A DNA stretch of 64,000 nt from assembly GCA_014649155.1 (NCBI GenBank), contig BMSM01000035.1:1-64000 (forward strand), read 5' to 3'. The stretch is from Streptomyces griseoviridis (lineage in GTDB: Bacteria > Actinomycetota > Actinomycetes > Streptomycetales > Streptomycetaceae). Of the stretch, positions 46,244-54,452 are shown piece by piece (positions within the stretch are counted from its first letter, which is position 1; every line of letters begins with the position of its first letter). The notes under the pieces were generated by a model. The model did no database searches. It was given only the letters and a program-made list of their open reading frames with translations, and was not told the origin of the DNA. A program made the translations under genes and the position numbers.

Positions 46244-47535
46244 CCTGCCAACGCCCTGATCGTCTTCATGAGGGTGGAGCCGTGTGCCGCCCCGTCGAAC
46301 GTCCCGGCACGGGCACCGTCCATGCCGGTGGAGACCTCCTCGGCGGCCGGCTTCCTGATCTCGTCCCAGACGTTCTTGGCGACACCGTAGGTGCCGGTCA
46401 GCGCGCCTGCCCCCGCCACACCCGTGTCGATGGCGCTCGCCACCGCCCGCGGGTCGCCGGCTCCCTTGACCAGCCACGTGGTCAGCGGATTCTCGGCCGT
46501 GCGGATCTTTTCGGCGACGGTCATGGTCTTGCTGCCCGCACTGGCGAGTTTCTGGCCCAGTGTGAGCGCCTCGGCACTCGCGTTCGCAGCCCGCACCGCC
46601 CCGTTCACGCCGCGCAGCACCGACGCCGCACCCGGTACGACACCCAGGGCGTCCCCCACCACGCCGACGGCGTTGTTCCTGAAATCGGCGTCGAACTCCC
46701 CCTTGGCGAAGCCGTCCTTGAGCGACGCCCGCACCACCGGATCCGAGAACCGGCTGACCAGCGTCGCCGTGCTCGCCGCCGCTGCCACCAGCAGCAGGAC
46801 CGGGCCGACCGGTACGGCGAAGAACAGGGCGGCCAGGCCGGCGACGGCCGCGATCGCGCCGAGGACGTCGGTGAGGTTGTCGCCCACCCAGTCCATGGCC
46901 GACTCGAACCAGTTCGGCTCCTCGGGCGCCAGCCTGTCCGTGGCGTCCCGCAGGACGCGCGCCGCGCCCCGGGCACCGGTGCCGTGTTCCTCCGCCAGCT
47001 CCCGGGCCCGCCTGATCACGTCGTCGTACGCGGTCCGGGCGCCGCTCACCGCCTCGCGGGCCCGCGTCAGCTCCTCGGTCGCCCGGTCCAGCCGCGCCTG
47101 CGCGCGCCTCAGCTCGGCGTCGTCGGTGAACGTCCTGCTCGCGAGCCCGAGGTCGGGATCGGCGGCGGCCTCCTTCTCCTGGCGCTCCGCCCTGGCGATG
47201 TTCCCCTTCGCCTCCTCGGCCTGGCCGTCCAGCGTCCGTGCCCGCTCCTGGTAACCGTCGAGAGCCTTCTGCCACTCGGCCAGTGCGGTGGCGGCCCGGG
47301 TGATGGAGGCGTGCGCGTTCTTCAGGTTCACCGGCAGCGCACCGTCGAGCTGCTCACGGAAGGCGACCGCCGCGTCGCCCTCCCAGGAACTGCCCGACCG
47401 CAGGTCCTCGATCATCTTGTGGGCGTCGGCGATCGTCCGTGCCGACTTCTGAAGCTTCGCCGTCAGGCCGGAGACGACGGAGACGTCACCCGGCACCGGA
47501 TCGAAGCCGAGGTGCTGATAGGGGTGGGCCGTCAC
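46240..47535 (-). CDS. Large WXG-headed ESX cassette C protein, putative T7SS substrate
   Basis: A 431-residue protein from GTG 47533-47535, overlapping the small gene's stop (GTGA). The N-terminus HLGFDPVPGD matches ALGFDPAPGE of cassette A. Trp51-Glu-Gly53 (SSWEGDAAVAF) is the WXG turn. A coiled coil includes AAADPDLGLASRTF, also in cassette A. Hydrophobic segments lie at about 220-262 (VLGAIAAVAGLAALFFAVPV and the next helix), followed by GVVGDALGVVPGAASVLRGV. It ends IRALAG, without the FG tail. It is a putative secreted or membrane-inserting protein; no toxin domain is recognised. Confidence 0.72.
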   Translation of the reverse strand: MTAHPYQHLGFDPVPGDVSVVSGLTAKLQKSARTIADAHKMIEDLRSGSSWEGDAAVAFREQLDGALPVNLKNAHASITRAATALAEWQKALDGYQERARTLDGQAEEAKGNIARAERQEKEAAADPDLGLASRTFTDDAELRRAQARLDRATEELTRAREAVSGARTAYDDVIRRARELAEEHGTGARGAARVLRDATDRLAPEEPNWFESAMDWVGDNLTDVLGAIAAVAGLAALFFAVPVGPVLLLVAAAASTATLVSRFSDPVVRASLKDGFAKGEFDADFRNNAVGVVGDALGVVPGAASVLRGVNGAVRAANASAEALTLGQKLASAGSKTMTVAEKIRTAENPLTTWLVKGAGDPRAVASAIDTGVAGAGALTGTYGVAKNVWDEIRKPAAEEVSTGMDGARAGTFDGAAHGSTLMKTIRALAG

Positions 47536-47843
47536 TTCCCGCCTCCCTGCGCGGCCGCCTTGCGGAACCCCTCTTCCAGGGCCCGGTCGACCTCCTCGTA
47601 GTCGGCCCTGCTTTGGTTCACACCCTCCGCGAACTTGCCCGTCAGCTCCGCCAGCTGCTCGGAGCCGTACGTCCAGTGCTCGTGGAACTCGGCGCAGGCG
47701 GCGTCCAGCTCCCTGGTGCCGATGCCCTCCGCGGACACGTCCCGCATCCAGGTGCGGACGTTGTCCAGCTCGGCCCTGGCGTTCTCCAGCGTCGTTCTGA
47801 AACGGGCCAGTTCGGCGGTGTCGGTCTTGAAGTAGTCGGTCAT
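47532..47843 (-). CDS. WXG100-like protein, ESX cassette C
   Basis: A 103-residue helical protein from ATG 47841-47843, with GGGGAGGAAG upstream. Trp57 lies in ACAEFHEHWTYGS and Tyr82-x3-Asp86 in DYEEVDRALEEGF, matching cassettes A and B. It is the first gene of a four-gene minus-strand operon with 4-bp overlaps (47843 to 44904). A terminator for the upstream eccC lies just before it, so it has its own promoter between 47844 and 47900. Confidence 0.8.
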   Translation of the reverse strand: MTDYFKTDTAELARFRTTLENARAELDNVRTWMRDVSAEGIGTRELDAACAEFHEHWTYGSEQLAELTGKFAEGVNQSRADYEEVDRALEEGFRKAAAQGGGK

Positions 47844-47900
47844 GGGCTTCCTCCCCGTTCGGCGTGCGGCAGGCGACGCAGGCAATATGCCAGGAAAGGC

Positions 47901-47934
47901 GGGAGGGGTGGGCCGTGTGCGGCCCACCCCTCCC
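47901..47934 (-). terminator. Terminator after eccC
   Basis: A perfect 14-bp stem GGGAGGGGTGGGCC with a 6-nt loop, between the eccC stop and cassette C on the same strand. It separates the two units. Confidence 0.8.
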
Positions 47935-47952
47935 CTTCCCGGTCCGGCCGGC

Positions 47953-50900
47953 TCAGCTCTCCGGCAGGTACCCGGTCTGCACCAGCGTCCCGCTGGACCG
48001 CCGGGAGATGAACTGCCCTCGGCCCTGCGGCATCGGCGCCGCCTTGACGTTGTTGAAGACGGGGCCCTCCGAGGGGTCACCGGAAAGGACGATGCCCTGG
48101 GCGCCCAGTTCCTTGATCCGGGTGAGGACCGGCTCGAAGGAGGAGCGCGAGGCACCCGACGTGGTACGGGCCAGGACGATGCGCAGGCCCAGGTCGCGGG
48201 CGAACGGCAGGTACTCCATGAGGACCGACAGCGGGTTGCCCATCGACGTGGCGACCAGGTCGTAGTCGTCGATGAAGATGAACGCGTCGGGCTCGGTGTA
48301 CCAGCTGCGGTTGCGCAGCTGGTCGGGGGTGACGTCCGGGCCGGGCATACGGCGGCTCATCGAGCCGGCCAGCGACTCCATGACCTCCTGGAGCTGCGGC
48401 CCCGAGGCGCAGTACTTGTACATGTGGCTCTCGGGCATCTGGCCGAGCAGCGCGCGCCGGAAGTCGGAGACCACGAACAGCGCCTTGTCGGGGGCGTACC
48501 GCTCCGAGACCTGCTTGGCCATGAACCGCAGCAGCGAGGACTTGCCGGACTCGCTCTCGCCGTAGACGACGAACAGCGGGTCGGTCTCGAAGTCCACGAA
48601 CACCGGGGACAGGGTGAGTTCGTCGACGCCGATGGCGACGCCCCGGCCGGCGAAGTCGCCGCCGGCGGGGAGTTCCGCGGCCGGCAGCAGGGTCGGCAGC
48701 ATCCGCACCCGGGGAGCCGTGGGGCCCTGCCAGGCGCTGTTGACGCCGGTGACGAGGTTCGCCATGCCGTCGGCCAGGTCCTCCACCGCCGTCGATCCGT
48801 CGATCCGCGGGGTGGCGGCGAGGAAGTCCAGCTTGTCGGGGGAGAGACCGCGGCCGGGCTTGCCCATCGGCACGTTCTCGGCCCGCTTGCGGTCGAACTC
48901 CGACTCCATCGCGTCGCCGAGCCGCAGCTCCAGCCGGCTGAGGATCTGATCGCGCAGCGCCGGCCGCATCTCGGTGTACCGGGTCGCCGTGATGATCAGG
49001 TGGATGCCGAAACCGAGACCCCGGGTGGCGATGTCCGCGATGACCGGGTCGAGCATCTCGTAGTCGGTCTTGAACGTCCCCCAGCCGTCGATGATCAGGA
49101 AGACGTCCCCCCACTGCTGGTCGGGGTAGTGGCCCTGTGCACGGCGGTTGCGGAAGGTCGCCATCGAGTCGATGCTCTTGGAGCGGAAGAACTCCTCGCG
49201 GGCGTTGAGGATGCCGTGCACCTCGGCCACCGTACGGCGGATCTTCTCCTGGTCGAGGCGGGAGGCGGCGCCGCCCATGTGGGCCAGGCCGTCCAGCGCG
49301 AGCATGCCGCCGCCGCCGAAGTCGAGGGCGTAGAACTGCACCTCGGCCGGGGTGTGGGTGAGCGCGAACGCCGCGATCATCGTGCGGACCAGCGTCGACT
49401 TGCCGGACTGCGGACCACCGACGATCAGGGCGTGACCGGCGGACCCCGACAGGTCGGCGTACATGACGTCACGACGCTGCTCGAAGGGCTTGTCGACCAG
49501 GCCGACCGGGACGACCAGCTTGCTCTGCGCGTGGTAGCCCTCGGCGTGCAACCCGCGCTCCGGGCTGATGCCCAGCACCGGCAGCACCTGGTCCAGGCTG
49601 AACGGCTCGTCCAGCGGCGGCAACCACACCTGGTGGGCCGGCGGGCCCTGCCCGTCCAGGCGGCTGACGATGACATCCAGCACCGTGTCGGCGAGCGCGT
49701 CGTCGATCTGGTCCCGGCGGGTCTCCGGCTCGGGGTCGGCGAGGATGCGCACCGGCACCGGCGCGGCCGTGAACAGCACCGGCGACCGGTCGATCCGGCC
49801 GCCGCCCTCGGCCACCGGCCCGTTCGGCCGGTAGGTGCCGGACACGTAAGCCGCCTTGAACTGCACCATCGTCTCGGTGCCGTACTTCAGGATGCCCGCG
49901 CCGGGGACGTTCGGCAGGTGGTAGGCGTCGGGCACGCCGATCGCCGTACGCGACTCCGCCGCGGAGAAGGTCCGCAGACCGATGCGGTAGGAGAGGAAGG
50001 TGTCCAGGCCGCGCAGCTTGCCCTCTTCGAGGCGCTGAGAGGCGAGGAGCATGTGGACGCCCAGCGAACGGCCGATCCGGCCGATCTGGATGAACATCTC
50101 GATGAAGTCCGGCTTGGCGGCCAGCAGTTCGCTGAACTCGTCGATGATCAGGACCAGCGAGGGCAGCGGATCGAGCGGGGCACCGGCCGCGCGGGCCTTC
50201 TCGTAGTCGGTGATGTTGGCGTAGTTGCCGGCCTGCCGCAGCAGCTCCTGGCGGCGGGTCAGCTCACCGGTGATGGAGTCGCGCATGCGGTCCACCAGCG
50301 TCAGCTCGTCGGCCAGGTTGGTGATCACCGCGGAGACGTGCGGCATGTTGCCCATGCCGGTGAAGGTCGCGCCGCCCTTGAAGTCCGCGAGGACGAAGTT
50401 GAGCGTCTCGGAGGAGTGCGTCACCGCGAGCCCCAGCACCAGCGTGCGCAGCAGCTCGGACTTGCCCGAACCGGTCGCGCCGACGCACAGCCCGTGCGGG
50501 CCCATGCCCTCCTGCGAGGCCTCCTTGAGGTCCAGCATGACCGGCTCGCCGCTCTCCCCGAGACCGATCGGGACACGCAGCCGCTCGTGCAGCGTGCGCG
50601 GCCGCCAGGTGCGGGAGACGTCCACGCTCGCCGCGTCGCCGATCTGCATCAGGTCGGTGAAGTCCAGGTTGGCCAGCAGCGGTTCGTCCGCGTCCGCCGC
50701 ACCGAGACGCAGCGGCGCCAGCTGACGGGCCAGCGACTCCGCCTGCGCCTGCGACAGCACATCCGGCGTACCGGTGAACACGCCCGTACCCGCCTCCAGT
50801 TCGAGGGCGTCGGGCACCACCCGGACCGACAGTGAACCCCGCGGCTCGTCCAGCTCGCCGGGGACCACCTCGAGGATGGTGACGCCCTGCAGGCCCTCCG

Positions 50901-51891
50901 CCGAGGCGAGCACCGAGTCGGCCGGCACGCCGCCGCCGTCCAGGACGACGACCAGGTGGGGCTGGTCCAGGACCGGCTGGCCGTCCCGGCTCCACCGGGG
51001 CCGGCCCTCCAGCTGCTGGGCGAGCATCTCCTCCAGCTCACCGAGGTCGAAGCAGAGCAGCCGTCGCGTCCCCGCGCCGTCGGACTCCTTGTGCTGCATG
51101 TGCGGCAGCCACTTGGTCCACTCCCACTCCACCGCCGCGCCCGGCGCGGCCACGACCGCGATCACCACGTCCTCGGGGGAGTGCAGCGACGCCAGCTGGC
51201 CGAGCACGGCCCGGGTCTGGCCGTACACCGTCTCGGTGTCACCGGAGACCGTCACGTGGTAGAAGGAGCGCAGGTTGACGGCGAGCGGCAGCTCGTTCAG
51301 CGTGCCGTGCCCGGCGATGAACTGCTGCATCGCGTGCGCGGTCAGCGGCTCCAGCTCGTCCACGGGCGCGGTCTCCGGCGCCACCAGGGGCGTCGCCAGC
51401 TGCTGCGGTCCCAGACCGATGCGCACCTGGACGAAGTCCGGATCGCTGGAACGCCGTTCCCACAGCCGCGACCCCTCGGCGACCAGGGCCCACAACTGCT
51501 CGGGCGCCGGGTGCAGATAGTGCTGCGCGTCGCGCTGCTTCAGCGCGGTGCGGCGCACCTCCCGCCGCTTCTGCGCCAGGTACTTGAGGTAGTCGCGCCG
51601 GGTCTCGGCCATCTGCCCCGACGACCCCTTGCGGGCCCGCACGAGCTGGGCGATGACCATGGCGATCGTGGACGCCAGCATCAGCATGCCCATGATCTTC
51701 ATGAAGCCCTGCGCGCCCGGCATGAAGAAGAAGGCCGCGGACGAACCCATGCCCAGCATGGGCAGCAGGTTCATCAGCAGACTGTCGTCCTCGGTCCTGG
51801 GGAGTTCCGGTGGAGATTCGAGCTTGACCTCCTCACTCGGCACCTCCGGCGGGAACACCCGCGGCGGGCGCTTGACGATGACGACGCTCAC
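47953..51891 (-). CDS. eccC: Type VII secretion ATPase EccC (fused EccCa-EccCb)
   Basis: A 1312-residue motor of the ESX channel. The N-terminus is VSVVIVKRPPRVFPPEV, and two TM segments lie near residues 38-85. Three FtsK/SpoIIIE ATPase domains follow: Walker A GATGSGKSE (near 470), GGPQSGKST (near 825) and GESESGKSS (near 1112), with Walker B VLIIDEF, FLIIDGW and FIFIDDY. As in other EccC proteins, domains 2 and 3 have weaker catalytic residues. In mycobacteria the last domain binds the C-terminal tail of EsxB, so the PFG tails seen in this locus are candidate ligands. Start GTG 51889-51891; divergent from eccD. Confidence 0.96.
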   Translation of the reverse strand: MSVVIVKRPPRVFPPEVPSEEVKLESPPELPRTEDDSLLMNLLPMLGMGSSAAFFFMPGAQGFMKIMGMLMLASTIAMVIAQLVRARKGSSGQMAETRRDYLKYLAQKRREVRRTALKQRDAQHYLHPAPEQLWALVAEGSRLWERRSSDPDFVQVRIGLGPQQLATPLVAPETAPVDELEPLTAHAMQQFIAGHGTLNELPLAVNLRSFYHVTVSGDTETVYGQTRAVLGQLASLHSPEDVVIAVVAAPGAAVEWEWTKWLPHMQHKESDGAGTRRLLCFDLGELEEMLAQQLEGRPRWSRDGQPVLDQPHLVVVLDGGGVPADSVLASAEGLQGVTILEVVPGELDEPRGSLSVRVVPDALELEAGTGVFTGTPDVLSQAQAESLARQLAPLRLGAADADEPLLANLDFTDLMQIGDAASVDVSRTWRPRTLHERLRVPIGLGESGEPVMLDLKEASQEGMGPHGLCVGATGSGKSELLRTLVLGLAVTHSSETLNFVLADFKGGATFTGMGNMPHVSAVITNLADELTLVDRMRDSITGELTRRQELLRQAGNYANITDYEKARAAGAPLDPLPSLVLIIDEFSELLAAKPDFIEMFIQIGRIGRSLGVHMLLASQRLEEGKLRGLDTFLSYRIGLRTFSAAESRTAIGVPDAYHLPNVPGAGILKYGTETMVQFKAAYVSGTYRPNGPVAEGGGRIDRSPVLFTAAPVPVRILADPEPETRRDQIDDALADTVLDVIVSRLDGQGPPAHQVWLPPLDEPFSLDQVLPVLGISPERGLHAEGYHAQSKLVVPVGLVDKPFEQRRDVMYADLSGSAGHALIVGGPQSGKSTLVRTMIAAFALTHTPAEVQFYALDFGGGGMLALDGLAHMGGAASRLDQEKIRRTVAEVHGILNAREEFFRSKSIDSMATFRNRRAQGHYPDQQWGDVFLIIDGWGTFKTDYEMLDPVIADIATRGLGFGIHLIITATRYTEMRPALRDQILSRLELRLGDAMESEFDRKRAENVPMGKPGRGLSPDKLDFLAATPRIDGSTAVEDLADGMANLVTGVNSAWQGPTAPRVRMLPTLLPAAELPAGGDFAGRGVAIGVDELTLSPVFVDFETDPLFVVYGESESGKSSLLRFMAKQVSERYAPDKALFVVSDFRRALLGQMPESHMYKYCASGPQLQEVMESLAGSMSRRMPGPDVTPDQLRNRSWYTEPDAFIFIDDYDLVATSMGNPLSVLMEYLPFARDLGLRIVLARTTSGASRSSFEPVLTRIKELGAQGIVLSGDPSEGPVFNNVKAAPMPQGRGQFISRRSSGTLVQTGYLPES

Positions 51892-52152
51892 CGATGCACC
51901 AGTCCTTCACGCGATCGCAATCTCGAACCGCCCCCGTTGTGACGGCCCCCGTATGTACGTCAACTCGCCGGTCTCTGCCGGGCCCATGAGTCGGGCGTTG
52001 ATCCTACTGTTCTGCGGGCCTTCCGGGCCGGGAGGGGATGAGGGGAGAGCGGGCCGGGACGGTAGGGTGACGCACCGAATGAGGCGCGGTCAGGGAATCA
52101 CCCGGGCAAACCGCGCCGGATCACCGAACACTGGACGAGGGGGAACCGTCAG

Positions 52153-53616
52153 GTGAGCACGGTTTCAGCAACCGGATTCTGCAGAGTCACGGTGGCGGCG
52201 CCGAACAGCCGGATCGACGTGGCACTCCCGGAGGACGTGCCGCTGTCGGACGTGTACCCGGAGGTGCTGAGGCTGTCGGGCCAGACACCCGAGGAGGCCG
52301 CGCCCACCGGGTACAACCTGGTCCGCCGGGACGGTTCCGTCCTCGACGACGGCCGGTCGCTGGCCGAGCAGCAGATAAGGGACGGTGAACTGCTGCTGCT
52401 GCGGCCGTTCGCGGACTCCCTGCCGCCGGCCGTCTTCGACGACGTCGTGGACGCCGTGGCCGCAGCCGTCGAGACCGACCGGCGCAGCTGGAACGACGGC
52501 ATGATGCGCGGGGTCGGCCTCGCCGCCGGCGGGCTGCTGCTGACCATGATGGCGCTGGTCCTGTGGTTCTCCGAGCCGCTCGCCCACGACATGCACGGCC
52601 TGCCCGGTGTCATCGCCGGCGTCACCGGCGTCGTCCTCGTCGCCCTGGCCGCCGTACGGGCCCGGGTCTACGACGACCATCACGCGGCCGTCGCCCTGGG
52701 GCTGGCCTCGCTGCCGCACCTGATGGTGGGCGGCTCCGGCGTCCTGGGCGTCCCGGCGGGGGAGGGGCCCGGGCGGCTCCAGCTCCTGATCGGCCTCTCC
52801 GTCGTCCTGGTCGCCGGGGTCCTGCTCGTCCTGATGCTGCCGCAGCGCGACGCCCCGTTCATCGCCGCCGCGTTCGCCGCCGGCGTCGGCGTCCTCGCCA
52901 CCTTCGGCACCATCGTCAGCGAGTCCGAGCCGCGGGAGGCCGCCGCCGTCACCGCGGTGATCATGGCCGCCGCCATCGGGTTCCTCCCCGGCTGGTCCGC
53001 CCGGTTCGCCAAGCTCCCCATCGGCTTCCGCTCACCCGACCAGATCGCCAAGCGCGGACGCGCCGACGACCAGCAGGAGCAGGAGCCCGTCGACTTCCAG
53101 CTCATCGCCGACCAGGCCCGCCGCGGCCACGAGCTGCTGCTCGGCCTCGTCGGCGGCTGCGCGGTGGCCGGCGTCGCCGCCGCCGGCGTGGTGCTCGGCT
53201 TCTCCTCCAACGGCTGGGCCCAGCTGCTCTCCCTGGCGGTCGGTCTCGCCATGCTGATGCGGGCCCGCCTCTTCCTCTACACGTCCCACGTGGTGACGCT
53301 GATGATGTCCGGCATCGTCACGGTCTGCCTGCTCGCGCTGGGCCTGGCCCTGAACCCGCCCGCCGACGTCATCAAGGAACTGCTGTACAACCACAACAGC
53401 GCCCCGCTCGACTTCCGCACCATCTGGCTCTCCGCCGCCGTCGCCTTCGGCGCCGTGCTCCTGCTGGCCATCGGCCTGATCGTGCCGCGCAAGGGCGTGA
53501 CTCCGTTCTGGGGCCGCATGCTCGACCTGAGCGAGGGCGCCGTCCTGCTCTCCCTCGTCCCGCTCTGCCTGGCCGTCCTCGACCTGTACGCGGCGGCCCG
53601 GGGCATGACCAGCTGA
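52153..53616 (+). CDS. eccD: Type VII secretion integral membrane protein EccD
   Basis: A 487-residue protein from GTG 52153. An N-terminal ubiquitin-like domain (residues ~8-90, with VTVAAPNSRIDVALPEDVPL and NLVRRDGSVLDDGRSL) is followed by about eleven TM helices from residue ~118 to the end. The central cytoplasmic loop includes FRSPDQIAKRGRADDQ. EccD lines the ESX membrane pore. GAGGGGGAACC lies upstream. The 261-bp region between eccC and eccD starts should contain two divergent promoters. A terminator follows at 53643. Confidence 0.95.
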   Translation: MSTVSATGFCRVTVAAPNSRIDVALPEDVPLSDVYPEVLRLSGQTPEEAAPTGYNLVRRDGSVLDDGRSLAEQQIRDGELLLLRPFADSLPPAVFDDVVDAVAAAVETDRRSWNDGMMRGVGLAAGGLLLTMMALVLWFSEPLAHDMHGLPGVIAGVTGVVLVALAAVRARVYDDHHAAVALGLASLPHLMVGGSGVLGVPAGEGPGRLQLLIGLSVVLVAGVLLVLMLPQRDAPFIAAAFAAGVGVLATFGTIVSESEPREAAAVTAVIMAAAIGFLPGWSARFAKLPIGFRSPDQIAKRGRADDQQEQEPVDFQLIADQARRGHELLLGLVGGCAVAGVAAAGVVLGFSSNGWAQLLSLAVGLAMLMRARLFLYTSHVVTLMMSGIVTVCLLALGLALNPPADVIKELLYNHNSAPLDFRTIWLSAAVAFGAVLLLAIGLIVPRKGVTPFWGRMLDLSEGAVLLSLVPLCLAVLDLYAAARGMTS

Positions 53617-53642
53617 CCGGCCCCCGGTTCCGCGCGGCACCT

Positions 53643-53670
53643 CGGCCGCCACCCGCACGGGTGGCGGCCG
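53643..53670 (+). terminator. Terminator after eccD
   Basis: A perfect 12-bp stem CGGCCGCCACCC with the loop GCAC, 26 bp after the eccD stop. It marks the right border of the ESX locus. Confidence 0.8.
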
Positions 53671-53870
53671 ATACCGTGAGCACAGGCGGGGCAGGCTCCC
53701 CGGCCGTACCCTGCTAAGCTGACCGACGGCCGTTTGTGTACGCACCCCCGGAGCCGCCCTCGGCGCCTGGAGGCCGCGCCCAGCGGACCCCCGCCTTCCG
53801 AGTCACGGAAGATCCCCCGAGAAGCAGACCGGGGGCACTCGGAGGCCCATCAAGACCAAGAGGAGCACGC

Positions 53871-54158
53871 GTGTCTCTCGACGCCGCAGTGAAGAAGCAG
53901 ATCATCTCCGAGTTCGGTACCAAGGAGGGCGACACCGGCTCCCCCGAGGTCCAGGTCGCCCTGCTGTCCCGTCGGATCTCCGACCTGACCGAGCACCTCA
54001 AGACCCACAAGCACGACCACCACTCCCGTCGTGGTCTGCTGATCCTGGTCGGTCAGCGGCGCCGCCTGCTGCAGTACCTGGCCAAGAAGGACATCCAGCG
54101 CTTCCGCGCGCTGGTCGACCGCCTGGGCATCCGCCGCGGCGCGGCGGGCGCCAAGTAA
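53871..54158 (+). CDS. rpsO: 30S ribosomal protein S15
   Basis: A 95-residue protein from GTG 53871 (AGGAG 7 bp upstream); the longer frame from 53736 has no RBS. It shows the S15 pattern: KKQIISEFGTKEGDTGSPEV, LTEHLKTHKHDHHSRRGLL and YLAKKDIQRFRALVDRLGIR. It binds 16S rRNA helices 20-22. A TAAGCT -10-like box is at 53715-53720. It is followed by a hairpin and then pnp, the classical rpsO-pnp pair. Confidence 0.98.
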   Translation: MSLDAAVKKQIISEFGTKEGDTGSPEVQVALLSRRISDLTEHLKTHKHDHHSRRGLLILVGQRRRLLQYLAKKDIQRFRALVDRLGIRRGAAGAK

Positions 54159-54169
54159 GACGCCGTGAA

Positions 54170-54204
54170 GGGAGCGGTTCCCCTCTTTCGGGAGCCGCTC
54201 CCTT
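54170..54204 (+). terminator. rpsO terminator
   Basis: A 9-bp stem AGGGAGCGG / CCGCTCCCT with extra pairing of TCCC and GGGA inside, followed by TTTGCC. It lies 11 bp after rpsO. Confidence 0.75.
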
Positions 54205-54214
54205 TGCCGTACGT

Positions 54215-54243
54215 GCACAGTGTCACTGCTGCTTTGTAGTGTG
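54215..54243 (+). promoter_or_regulatory. pnp: Candidate pnp promoter
   Basis: TGCACA and TAGTGT hexamers with a 17-bp spacer, in the rpsO-pnp gap after the rpsO terminator. Separate pnp promoters are known in Streptomyces; this exact site is my inference. Confidence 0.4.
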
Positions 54244-54296
54244 TTAGGCACAGGCACGAGCAGGTAACACGAGAAGGAGAGCGTCACCGCGCCGCC

Positions 54297-54358
54297 GCCG
54301 GTCCTCGGTAGTGGCCCCCGGGGAAGAGATACGCCGGGGGCTTCGATCGAAGACCGGC
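54297..54358 (+). promoter_or_regulatory. Long leader hairpin upstream of pnp
   Basis: An inner stem GGCCCCCGG / CCGGGGGC with a 12-nt loop is enclosed by an outer stem GCCGGTC / GACCGGC. It lies about 95 bp before pnp. In S. coelicolor the rpsO-pnp intergenic RNA forms a hairpin cut by RNase III, which autoregulates PNPase; this structure is the likely equivalent. Confidence 0.6.
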
Positions 54359-54452
54359 CCGCACCGGACGCTTCTCCGCACCGTCCCCCCGCCACACGGG
54401 CGCGGCGGGACGAAAAGACGACATGTAACTGAATGTAACGGAGAAGACCATA

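Noticed and set aside
47842..50835. A 997-codon plus-strand frame opposite eccC
   Set aside because: Translation is Arg/Asp/His-biased; eccC with three Walker A motifs is the real gene.
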